From: Bog-756 sp963725395
Lineage (GTDB): Bacteria; Actinomycetota; Acidimicrobiia; Acidimicrobiales; RAAP-2
Assembly: GCA_963725395.1 (NCBI GenBank)
Contig: CAVRYH010000013.1
Coordinates: forward strand, 496,001 to 560,000
DNA: 64,000 nucleotides
Direction of reading: 5' to 3'
The notes beneath the pieces were generated by a model. The model ran no database searches and had not been told where the DNA came from. It was given only the letters and a program-made list of their open reading frames with translations. Of this stretch, positions 8,108-15,816 are shown piece after piece. Position numbers and translations under genes: made by a program. Every line of letters starts with the position of its first letter. Position 1 is the first letter of the stretch.

Positions 8108-9578
8108 ATGCGACGACGTTCGAGGGTGGGCGCGCTGGGCTGTTCCGTCTTGGTCGGCCTCACCGCGCTGGTCGGTTGGGGCTCGTCATCCTCGGCCACC
8201 ACGGAATACGGCGGGTCGGTCGCCGTCGGTGCCCCGGCCTCGGTGCCCGAGGCGGTGTTCTCCGTGGCCACGCCGGGTGTGACGTCCACGCCGGCCATCC
8301 CCGAGGGCGTGCCCACGCCGTCGCAGTACGACCAGGTGACCGTGAGGAGGTTCGGATCGGCCAACGCCTCGCACGTGCTGGTGCTTGTGCCCGGGACCAA
8401 CGGCGGCGCCGGCGATTTCGACCTGGTCGCCCCCTACCTGGTCGCGCACGTCCCCGACCTCCAGGTGTGGGCGGAGATGCGTCGCGAGGGTGCCCTCCAG
8501 GACACGTCGGCCATCGCCTCGGTGCTCGCCGGGAAGACCAGCTATGAGAAGGCCTTCGACTACTACCTCGGCTGGCTGTCCGATCCGTCGATCAAGAACC
8601 ACTACCAGCCGCTCGACAAGGCCGACTATCAGTTCGTGCAGCAGTGGGGCATGGCCGTCGCCATGAACGACCTCAACGCGGTGATCGTCAAGGCACGGGA
8701 CGGCGGCAAGCGGACGGTCACGCTCGGCGGCCACTCGCTCGGCGGTGCCGAGGCCGCCGTCTACGCGGCGTGGGACTTCGACGGACAGGCGGGCTATCGC
8801 AACATCAACGGCATCATGTGCATCGACGGGTGTGCCGCGGCACCGGGTAGTGAGCAGTCGGGCGAGACCCTGGCCACCGCCCAGAAGAACATCGCGGCGA
8901 TGAGCACCGAGGGCCCATGGCTCGATCTGTTGGGGGTGGGGCTGCCGTGGGTGACCGGAGCGTTCGCCCAGGTGGGCGCGCTGGCCGCCCTGGAGGCACC
9001 GAAGGCCCCGTCGTTACTCGAGACCTTCCCGCTCCTGCCGGCGGAGTTCAAGCCCTCCAAGCCCGTGACCAATCAGGCCCAACTGGGGTACGCCTTCGAC
9101 GCCTCGACGTCGCCTCCCGCCCTGGCCCTCATCCACGTGCACTCCGGCCACGTGGCCCTCACCGGTGACCCGGCTGGGTGGATCAACGACGGGCCCACCC
9201 CCATCCAGAACGTGGCCGACGTGTTCGCGGCAGGCGTCGTTGTCGGCAACCGACTGGTACTACCCCGAGCGTCTGAGTATCGACGCCGGCGCCGCTGCCG
9301 GCCTACAGCAGACGCCCCTGGCCACCTACCTCGGGCTGCGTCTGGACCACACCGCCCAGGTCGACGTTCCCCTGTACGCGTTCCAGACGTCTCTGGGCGG
9401 GACCGACAACGGGGTGGCCGACGGGGCCCACTACTACCAGAAGGAGTCGAAGATCCCGAGCGTGACCGTGGTCAGCCGCACCACCACCTACAGCCACCTC
9501 GACCCTCTGCTGGCCGCCCCCGGCCGCAACGCCTTCCTCCGGACCGTCGTGCCCTGGCTGAAGAGGATCGGCTCCTGA
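8108..9578 (+). pseudogene. Secreted alpha/beta hydrolase (lipase/esterase-like), frameshifted near 9233
   Basis: ATG 8108 follows a GGGGGAG-type ribosome binding site and opens with a Sec signal peptide (MRRRSRVGALG, then a hydrophobic stretch to about residue 30). The alpha/beta hydrolase core includes HVLVLVPGTNGGAG, the nucleophile elbow GGHSLGGAEAAV and HVHSGHVALTGDP. Near 9233 an extra G in GGCAGGCG shifts the frame. Skipping it gives SLSATDWYYPERLS and a C-terminal region ending VVPWLKRIGS with TGA at 9576-9578. The late His needed for catalysis could be in HSGHVA or in TTTYSHLD, the latter lying beyond the shift. Converges with the DUF3089 gene. The substrate is unknown; esters or lipids are plausible. 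Confidence 0.7.
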
Positions 9579-9615
9579 TCGAACGGCACAGACCTGGTCT
9601 CCCGGACCGGGACCG

Positions 9616-10905
9616 TCACCCCCGATAGCGGGCGGCCTGGGCCTCCAGGTCGTCGACCAGGTTGCCCAGTGCGATGTTCACGTCCACCAGATGGAGTCCC
9701 CAGGCCGGGCCGAGTGCCTGGCTGACCACCGGCCGGCCGTCCTTCACCCCGGCGACATCGTCGACCTGCAGCCAGGTCGCCCCGCCCTTGCTCAGGCACT
9801 GCGCCTGGTAGAGGTGGGGGTAGGTCACCCAGGGGGTGAGCACAGGGGGGGCCTTCTTCTTGCCCCGCCGGGTCCCGACGGGATCGGCGAACTCGACGGT
9901 CGGGAAGTAGGGGACCAGGTTGCCGATGGGGCCGGACGACGCCGGAGCCCCGCCTGTCCGCTCCGGGTTCAGGGTGTCGCCACCGGAGCCGGCGACCGGG
10001 TTGACGCACAGGGTCCGGAGATCGGGCGCGGGGGACTGGCCGCTCAGGGCGTTGACCGGCGAGGACACCCGGCCGAAGACGCTGTTGGCCGGAGGTGTCT
10101 GGTCGAAGCTCGAGTAGGCGATGACGCAGCCGGGCTGGCGCACGTCGGTGCAGGCGGGAATGTCGGCGAAGGTGCCCCCGACGTTCTGCCCGACCGGGAC
10201 GGTGACGTTCCCCCCGAGCAGGATGGCCGACACCAGACGGGCCCGGACGACAGGATTGTTGTCGACCTGGTTCTGCAGGAGGTCGATGAGCATGGCCGAT
10301 CCCTGGGAATGTCCGATGAAGGCCACGCCCCGGCCGTCGTTGTAGTGGTCGAGGTAGTAGTTCCATGCGGCGAGGACGTCGTCGTAGGCGATGGTGCGGT
10401 CGGCCGCCGTGACGTGGGCCCGGCCCTCGATGGCCGCCAGGGTCAACTGGCGGTACATCGGTGCGTACACGTGACAGACCGGCGAGAAGCGCGAGGCCTG
10501 GGCGACCGCCACCGCCCTCTCCTGGGGTTCGACGGCCAGCGTGGCGTTGGCCGTCGGCTGGGTGCTGACCGTGGGGTAGACGTAGAAGCAGTCGATCTTC
10601 GGCGCCGGGGCCGTGGCCATCCCCACCGGACGGGTGTGGCCATTGGCCTGGACCGCGGTGGCCCTCAAACTGCTGAGGCACGGGTCATCGGCCGTCCCCG
10701 GCCGGCACAGCCAGGTGACGGCCGCTGCCGCCGGGGAGGTGGTCGGGGTGGCGGCCGCCTCGGTCGTCGTGGTGGGGGTGGAAGGTGCCGCTGTGACCGT
10801 GGTGGTCGTCTTCGAACTGGGCGGTCGTGAGCCGTTGCTCGAGGAGCAGGCGGCGAGCAGGAGCGAGAGCACGAGCGTGCCGACGAGGGCGTGGGGACGC
10901 CGCAC
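9616..10905 (-). CDS. DUF3089 lipoprotein, alpha/beta hydrolase-like
   Basis: A DUF3089 protein of about 430 residues. The lipobox LLLAAC followed by SSSNG and a Thr/Pro-rich linker indicates a membrane-anchored lipoprotein. Then come DCFYVYPTVSTQ, the elbow GHSQGSAMLIDLL and the motif HVYAPMYRQ, typical of the family, which has an alpha/beta hydrolase fold. The start was placed at GTG 10905, which gives a compact signal peptide VRRPHALVGTLV. An ATG at 10989 is possible but would add an Arg-rich tail and overlap the upstream gene by 32 nt. Neither start has a clear ribosome binding site. It converges with the secreted hydrolase, so two exported hydrolases lie tail to tail. Substrate unknown. 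Confidence 0.75.
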   Translation of the reverse strand: MRRPHALVGTLVLSLLLAACSSSNGSRPPSSKTTTTVTAAPSTPTTTTEAAATPTTSPAAAAVTWLCRPGTADDPCLSSLRATAVQANGHTRPVGMATAPAPKIDCFYVYPTVSTQPTANATLAVEPQERAVAVAQASRFSPVCHVYAPMYRQLTLAAIEGRAHVTAADRTIAYDDVLAAWNYYLDHYNDGRGVAFIGHSQGSAMLIDLLQNQVDNNPVVRARLVSAILLGGNVTVPVGQNVGGTFADIPACTDVRQPGCVIAYSSFDQTPPANSVFGRVSSPVNALSGQSPAPDLRTLCVNPVAGSGGDTLNPERTGGAPASSGPIGNLVPYFPTVEFADPVGTRRGKKKAPPVLTPWVTYPHLYQAQCLSKGGATWLQVDDVAGVKDGRPVVSQALGPAWGLHLVDVNIALGNLVDDLEAQAARYRG

Positions 10906-10957
10906 CCGATCGGCCCGGCGTCCGCGGCCACGCGCCGCCGGGGCGTCCCGGCGGCGC

Positions 10958-11827
10958 TCAGGCGGAGACAAACTCGACGACCAGCTCATCCACCAGATCG
11001 GGCCGTTCGACGTGGAAGAAGTGGCCGGCGCCCTCGATCACCTCCACCCTGGAGCCGGGCCCGAGGAACTCGGTGACCGGGCCCACCACGTCGACAGCCA
11101 GGCATCCGTCATCGGCGCCGTGCAGGTAGAGGGTGGGCTGGGGCACCACCGCTCCTCCCGCTGCCTGAGCCGCGGCCGCTGCCGGGTCGTCGGGTGGGCC
11201 GGCGAACATCGACCGGTAGTAGCCGATGGCCGCGCCCAGGTTGTCCGGCCCGGCGAGAGACTTCTTCACCTGGGACGCGTCCCAGGATCCGTCGTACCCG
11301 GGGGACCAGTCGGCCCACAGCCGGTCGATGAACGCGTAGTCGTCCTCGGCCACGGCCACCTCGGCGAACGGTGTCTGGAAGAAGAAGACGTACCAGCTGC
11401 GGCGCAACTGGTCGTAGGTGAAGAACCGCTCGGCCATCGAGGCCAACGGCGGAACGGCGCCGGCCACCACCCGACGCCAGCGCTCCGGGGCCGACGAGGC
11501 AGCCGCGTAGGAGGTGGACGCCCCCCAGTCGTGACCGATGATCACTGCGTCCTCGTCGCCACCGAGGGCCTCGTGGAGTGCGTTGGCGTCGAGCGCCAGC
11601 GTCCCGGTGTCGTAGCGGCCGTCCACCGGGACCGACGACGGTGCGTAGCCGCGGAGGAAGGGGGCAACCGCGTGGAAGCCGGCCTCGGCCAGACGGGGGA
11701 GGAGGTGGCGCCAGGTCCGCGCGGTGTCGGGGAATCCGTGGAGGCAGAGGGCCAGGGGCCCGCTCGCCGGCCCGTCGTCGAGGTATGCGAACTCGATGCC
11801 GTTGGCGCTGACTGTGCGTTCGTCCAT
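10958..11827 (-). CDS. Alpha/beta hydrolase (epoxide hydrolase / haloalkane dehalogenase-like)
   Basis: A 289-residue cytoplasmic alpha/beta hydrolase. The oxyanion region is LCLHGFPDTARTW, the nucleophile is Asp in IIGHDWGAS, the acid is probably in YLHGADDGCL and the His lies in GAGHFFHVERP. An Asp nucleophile in the GHDWG context is typical of epoxide hydrolases, dehalogenases and fluoroacetate dehalogenases. Which of these it is cannot be decided. The start is supported by a TACCCT box 7 nt upstream. DUF3089 lies directly downstream and may be co-transcribed. Confidence 0.8.
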   Translation of the reverse strand: MDERTVSANGIEFAYLDDGPASGPLALCLHGFPDTARTWRHLLPRLAEAGFHAVAPFLRGYAPSSVPVDGRYDTGTLALDANALHEALGGDEDAVIIGHDWGASTSYAAASSAPERWRRVVAGAVPPLASMAERFFTYDQLRRSWYVFFFQTPFAEVAVAEDDYAFIDRLWADWSPGYDGSWDASQVKKSLAGPDNLGAAIGYYRSMFAGPPDDPAAAAAQAAGGAVVPQPTLYLHGADDGCLAVDVVGPVTEFLGPGSRVEVIEGAGHFFHVERPDLVDELVVEFVSA

Positions 11828-11834
11828 GGTCGGG

Positions 11835-11840
11835 AGGGTA
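11835..11840 (-). promoter_or_regulatory. -10 box TACCCT, leaderless start of alpha/beta hydrolase
   Basis: On the minus strand TACCCT lies 7 nt before the ATG at 11827. Confidence 0.45.
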
Positions 11841-11922
11841 GTCCCGGGGCCGAGAGGCGTTCGGCCGTCCGGGACCCGAGCAGGGTATTCCCTCGTCGGT
11901 GGGGTGCATCGGGTAGAACCAC

Positions 11923-11928
11923 TAGCCT
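11923..11928 (+). promoter_or_regulatory. -10 box TAGCCT before MBL operon
   Basis: TAGCCT lies 9 nt before GTG 11938, the first gene of a four-gene run. It is probably leaderless or near-leaderless. Confidence 0.4.
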
Positions 11929-11937
11929 CCTTGCTCG

Positions 11938-12780
11938 GTGAGGATCACCTACTTCGGTGTCCGGGGCTCGTGCCCGTGCTCGTCCGACTGCTATCGCCGC
12001 TATGGGGGCAACACGTCCTGCGTACTGGTCGAGGTGGAGGGAGACGCACCCCTGGTCCTCGACCTGGGTACGGGCTTGCGCGCCCTGGGCGAGTACCTCC
12101 AGTCCGGGGCCGGTCCCGCCCCCCTCAACGCCACGGCATTGCTCACCCACCTGCACTACGACCACGTGCTGGGGCTGCCGTTCTTCACGCCGATGCGGGA
12201 CCCCGACGCCCTGCTCGACATCTACGGGCCCTCGCAGGCCGGTGCTCTGCTCCATGAGGTCATGGCCGGCATCGTGAAGCCGCCCTTCTTCCCCATCCAC
12301 ATGGCCGAGTTCCGGGGTGAGCTGCGCTTCCACGACCTCGCCGGCACCGAGGAGCTTTCCATCGGTTCGGCGACCGTGACGGTGCGCTCGGTGCCCCACA
12401 TCGGGCACACGCTCGGCTTCCGCATCGAGGCCGATGGCGTGGTCGTGGCCTACCTGTCCGATCATCAAGCGCCGGTCGACCGGCAGTCGGTGGACGCCAA
12501 CGTCCTCGAGCTGTGCGCCGACGCCGACCTCGTGATCCACGACGCCCAGTACACCGACGACGAATTCCCCGGGCTCTCGGACTGGGGCCACTCCACCGCC
12601 ACCTACGCGGCCCACGTCGCCCGCGAGGCCGGAGCCCGTCGTCTCGCGCTGTTCCACCATGACCCCGCCCACACCGACGACGAGATCGACCGAATCCTCT
12701 CCGACGTCCGAGTCGGGGCTGCCCGGCTCGACATCGACGCGGCCTCGGAGGGGCAGTCGGTCGTGGTGGACAAGGGCTGA
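11938..12780 (+). CDS. Metallo-beta-lactamase fold hydrolase (RNase Z / phosphodiesterase-like)
   Basis: A 280-residue MBL-fold protein opening MRITYFGVRGSCP. The metal motif is THLHYDHVLGLPFF (HxHxDH), with further ligands likely in VPHIGHTLGF, YLSDHQ and FHHDPAH. The N-terminal FGVRGS-CP and GGNTSC are typical of a phosphodiesterase-like MBL subfamily near RNase Z and cyclic-nucleotide phosphodiesterases. The substrate is unknown. It begins a run in which the flavin reductase starts 2 nt after its stop, followed by RmlC and an SDR with equally small gaps. Confidence 0.8.
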   Translation: MRITYFGVRGSCPCSSDCYRRYGGNTSCVLVEVEGDAPLVLDLGTGLRALGEYLQSGAGPAPLNATALLTHLHYDHVLGLPFFTPMRDPDALLDIYGPSQAGALLHEVMAGIVKPPFFPIHMAEFRGELRFHDLAGTEELSIGSATVTVRSVPHIGHTLGFRIEADGVVVAYLSDHQAPVDRQSVDANVLELCADADLVIHDAQYTDDEFPGLSDWGHSTATYAAHVAREAGARRLALFHHDPAHTDDEIDRILSDVRVGAARLDIDAASEGQSVVVDKG

Positions 12781-12782
12781 CC

Positions 12783-13280
12783 GTGAGCTTCGACTCGGCC
12801 CGGTTCAAAGAGGCCATGAGCACCTTCGCCACCGGGGTGACGATCGTCTCCGGACTGGAGGACGGTCACCCTGTCGGGTTCACGTGCCAGAGCTTCGTGT
12901 CGCTCTCCATCGATCCGCCCTTCGTGGCCGTGGCCCCGGCCCGCACGTCGACGAGCTGGCCCCGGATCGCCAAAGGGGGGATCTTCTGCGTCAACGTGCT
13001 GGGCGACCACCAGAGCGAGATCGGCTCACGCTTCGCCGTCTCGGGCGTCGACAAGTTCGACGGGGTCGCGTGGCATCCGGCCCCGGCCACCGGAGCCCCG
13101 GTCATCGAGGACACCCTGGCGTGGGTCGACTGCCGTCTGGAGCTGGTCCACGATGCCGGCGACCACGAGTTGATCATCGGACGGGTGCTCGACATCGGTA
13201 TCGGCCGGGGACGGCCGCTGCTGTTCTTCAGGAGCAGGTTCGCTACTGTTGCCGAGCCCGCCGACCGGAACGAGGAGTAG
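12783..13280 (+). CDS. Flavin reductase domain protein (FMN-binding split barrel)
   Basis: A 165-residue protein of the flavin reductase-like domain. RFKEAMSTFATGVTIVS, GFTCQSFVSLSIDPPFVAVAPA and GIFCVNVLG are the usual flavin-binding segments, and a late DHELIIGRVLDI fits the C-terminal strand. Such proteins reduce FMN or FAD with NAD(P)H, often to feed a two-component monooxygenase. No oxygenase partner is seen in this window. GTG start 2 nt after the MBL gene suggests translational coupling in one operon. Confidence 0.85.
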   Translation: MSFDSARFKEAMSTFATGVTIVSGLEDGHPVGFTCQSFVSLSIDPPFVAVAPARTSTSWPRIAKGGIFCVNVLGDHQSEIGSRFAVSGVDKFDGVAWHPAPATGAPVIEDTLAWVDCRLELVHDAGDHELIIGRVLDIGIGRGRPLLFFRSRFATVAEPADRNEE

Positions 13281-13283
13281 CAC

Positions 13284-13835
13284 GTGCCCGATATCATCGA
13301 GTCAGACGTCATCGCCGACGTCATCGTGGTGGAGCCCAATGCCCACGGTGACGAGCGGGGGAGGTTTGTTGAGACCTACCGGCGGAGCTGGTTCCCCCTG
13401 GGCCGTGAGATGACCCAGGCCAACCGGTCGGAGAAGCAGGCCGGGGCCATCGTCGGGCTCCACTACCACCTGCACCAGGCCGACTACTGGTATGTACTGC
13501 GCGGCACCGCCCGGGTGGTTCTGCACGACCTGCGGAAGGGTTCGCCCACCGACGGGGCCACCCTCTCCCTCGATCTCGACGGGGACCACGACCGAGGGCT
13601 GTTCATCCCGCCCGGTGTCGCCCACGGCTTCGCGTCGCTGACCGATCTCACCCTCTGGTACCTGGTGGACGGCTACTACAACCCCGCCGACGAGCTGGGT
13701 GTGGCCTGGGACGACCCGGCCATCGGCGGGGACTGGGGCCTGGTCGACCCCGTGCTGTCGGAGCGGGACCGGGCGAATCCGCTCCGGTCGGAGATCGACC
13801 CGGGCGTGCAACCCCGGGCCGGCCTGCGTACCTGA
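13284..13835 (+). CDS. rmlC: dTDP-4-dehydrorhamnose 3,5-epimerase-like cupin
   Basis: A 183-residue RmlC-type cupin starting at GTG 13284 with GAGGAG upstream. NAHGDERGRFVETYRR, GAIVGLHYHLHQADYWYVL and FIPPGVAHGFASL hold the family's catalytic His and the substrate-binding region. RmlC epimerises dTDP-4-keto-6-deoxyglucose to the L-rhamnose precursor. No rmlA, rmlB or rmlD lies nearby, so this copy may be an orphan or serve another sugar nucleotide. It lies 3 nt after the flavin reductase and 2 nt before the SDR gene, so it is co-transcribed. Confidence 0.8.
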   Translation: MPDIIESDVIADVIVVEPNAHGDERGRFVETYRRSWFPLGREMTQANRSEKQAGAIVGLHYHLHQADYWYVLRGTARVVLHDLRKGSPTDGATLSLDLDGDHDRGLFIPPGVAHGFASLTDLTLWYLVDGYYNPADELGVAWDDPAIGGDWGLVDPVLSERDRANPLRSEIDPGVQPRAGLRT

Positions 13836-13837
13836 CG

Positions 13838-14623
13838 ATGGCCGGCTCGTACGCGGGGCTGGGAGCTCCCGGCACCGGGGTGCTCATTACCGGTGGCGCG
13901 TCGGGCATCGGGCGCGAGACGGCCCTTGCGCTGGCGGAGGTGGGTCGGCCCGTGGCGGTGTGGGACATCGACGCCACCGGCGCCCAGGAGACCGCCGAGT
14001 TGTGCCGGGACCGCCACGGCGTCGTGGCCGAGTGGTCGGTCGTGGACGTGGCGGACACGCCGTCGGTCGAACAGGGCGTACCCGCGGTGGCCGAAGCGCT
14101 GGGCTCGTTGGGCGGATTCGTCCATGCGGCGGGCGTGCCCGGCGCCATGGGTGTCGACTTCATCGGTGACGAGCTGTGGGATGCCACCTTGAACGTCAAC
14201 CTGCGGGCCGCCGTGATGATCTGCCGCATGCTCCTCGAGCCGTTCGCCGCCGCCGGACCCGGCTCCGCCGTGGTGCTCATCTCGTCGATCGAGGGCCTGG
14301 TCGGGAGCGAGATACTGACCGCCTACTGCGCCTCCAAAGGCGGAGTGCTGGGGGTCATGCGCTCCATCGCCCAGCGCTTCGCCGGAGAAGGGTTCCGGGT
14401 CAACGCCGTGTGCCCGGGGGCCGTGTCCACACCCATGCTCGCACCGGCTCTCGAACTGCCGGGTTTCCAACAGCAGCTCGAGGAGCGGACCCCGCTCAAG
14501 CGGGTGTCGACGCCCGACGAGATCGCCAGGCCGATCCGCTTCCTGTTGTCCGACGAGGCCTCATTCATCACCGGCGCGCACCTCACGGTCGACGGTGGCC
14601 TGACCGCGGTCACCGCGATCTGA
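13838..14623 (+). CDS. SDR family oxidoreductase
   Basis: A 261-residue classical short-chain dehydrogenase. The cofactor motif is TGGASGIG, the acidic residue after strand 2 is WDID, suggesting NAD preference, and the active site is a Ser in LISSIEG with YCASKGG. The C-terminal NAVCPGAVSTPM and FITGAHLTVDGG are typical. The substrate is unknown. It ends the MBL-flavin reductase-RmlC-SDR run; its place behind rmlC does not make it an RmlD, whose family is different. Confidence 0.85.
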   Translation: MAGSYAGLGAPGTGVLITGGASGIGRETALALAEVGRPVAVWDIDATGAQETAELCRDRHGVVAEWSVVDVADTPSVEQGVPAVAEALGSLGGFVHAAGVPGAMGVDFIGDELWDATLNVNLRAAVMICRMLLEPFAAAGPGSAVVLISSIEGLVGSEILTAYCASKGGVLGVMRSIAQRFAGEGFRVNAVCPGAVSTPMLAPALELPGFQQQLEERTPLKRVSTPDEIARPIRFLLSDEASFITGAHLTVDGGLTAVTAI

Positions 14624-14736
14624 CGGCCTGACCACGGAGTCTGCTCCCCCCGGGCCGCTGCCGTGAGGCCGGGCGGGGGCCCTCACATCCGGCCGATCGG
14701 GGTCTCGCTCTCCATCCGGCCGCCTCTTCGGGTTGA

Positions 14737-15807
14737 ATGGTCGGGATGGTCCTCGTCCTGATCGCAGTGGTGGTGGTCGCCGTGGTGGCCTCCTTGGTGT
14801 TCCTGCGACTACGGCCGCGGGGTGGCGACCTCGACTCGGTGCGCAGCTACCACTCGGCCCTCGGCACCCTCGAACATCTCTCCGAGCGGAACGAACGACC
14901 CCCGGTGAAGGTGATCGGGGCTCCCGCAGGCCGGCACGGCGCCCCCGTCGGCCCGGCCGCCGGATCGCTTGGCCCCGGCGCCCAACCCGTGCCTCCGGTC
15001 CCGGTCCGGGGGAACGACGAGTTCCCCGACCCCGGCGCGCCCCTGGTGTTCGACGATGCCCGACCGGCCGACCGTCCCCCGACTCGACCGGCGCCCGACG
15101 AGCCGCTGCCGCAGCGGGTCGACCGGGCGCACCGCCACGCCCTCGAGTCGATGAACCACCGTCCCCGGCGGATGACGGCGGTGGTGCTGGTGGCCGTGGT
15201 GCTCGTGCTCGTCGCCGGGCTCGCCTATGCGGGGAGCAAGCGCACCAGGTCCACGCGACACCCGAGCGCGGCGTCGGCGCCCTCGGGTTCGACCCGTCCC
15301 ACTCCGACCTCGCCCTCGTCGGCGGCTTCGGACACGACCCACCGCCGAGGATCGACCACCGCCGGCAGGAAGGAACCCGCGAAGAAGGGGCCGACGACGA
15401 CCACCGCCCCCCCGACGTCGATCGTGGCCAGCTCGACCTTCGGGGCATCGGCCACCTTCCCGGTGACCACCGACGCGTACCGGCTCTCCCTCGTCGCATC
15501 GGAGCCCTGTTGGGTCCTGGCCCGGTCGGCGACTTCGGGGGCCACGCTGTGGACCGGCACCGTGGCGGCCGGAGGGCACCAGGTCATCCCCGCCACCGGG
15601 GTCGTCACCCTGGAGGTGGGTGCCCCCGTCGCTTCGCTGGAGGTTGACCAGGTCCCCGTGGTGCTCCCGACGCCCTTCCACACTCCGTTCGTGGCCACCT
15701 TCGAGCCGGCCGGCGCGGCGGCGGCGTCCGGCGCGACGACCTCGACCTCGAGCGGCACGGGCGCCACCTCGACGGGTGGTGGGGCGGTGACCGGAACGTC
15801 CGGCTGA
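14737..15807 (+). CDS. Two-segment membrane protein with C-terminal RodZ-like (DUF4115-like) domain
   Basis: A 356-residue protein. Segment one is hydrophobic from the start (VLVLIAVVVVAVVASLVFL), followed by a Pro-rich cytoplasmic stretch to about residue 145. Then comes a second membrane segment (TAVVLVAVVLVLVAGLAYAG), a Ser/Thr/Lys-rich linker and a C-terminal beta domain beginning TDAYRLSLVASEPCW. This last part resembles the extracytoplasmic DUF4115 domain of RodZ, but no helix-turn-helix is seen. It ends in a Gly/Ser/Thr tail. A role at the cell envelope is inferred. It converges with oligopeptidase B, 9 nt apart. ATG 14746 is an alternative start. Confidence 0.6.
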   Translation: MVGMVLVLIAVVVVAVVASLVFLRLRPRGGDLDSVRSYHSALGTLEHLSERNERPPVKVIGAPAGRHGAPVGPAAGSLGPGAQPVPPVPVRGNDEFPDPGAPLVFDDARPADRPPTRPAPDEPLPQRVDRAHRHALESMNHRPRRMTAVVLVAVVLVLVAGLAYAGSKRTRSTRHPSAASAPSGSTRPTPTSPSSAASDTTHRRGSTTAGRKEPAKKGPTTTTAPPTSIVASSTFGASATFPVTTDAYRLSLVASEPCWVLARSATSGATLWTGTVAAGGHQVIPATGVVTLEVGAPVASLEVDQVPVVLPTPFHTPFVATFEPAGAAAASGATTSTSSGTGATSTGGGAVTGTSG

Positions 15808-15816
15808 GTCGGGCGG

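Noticed and set aside
14660..14690. GTGAGG / CCTCAC inverted repeat downstream of the SDR gene
   Set aside because: Only six base pairs with a long GC-rich loop and no T-run, so it was not called a terminator.
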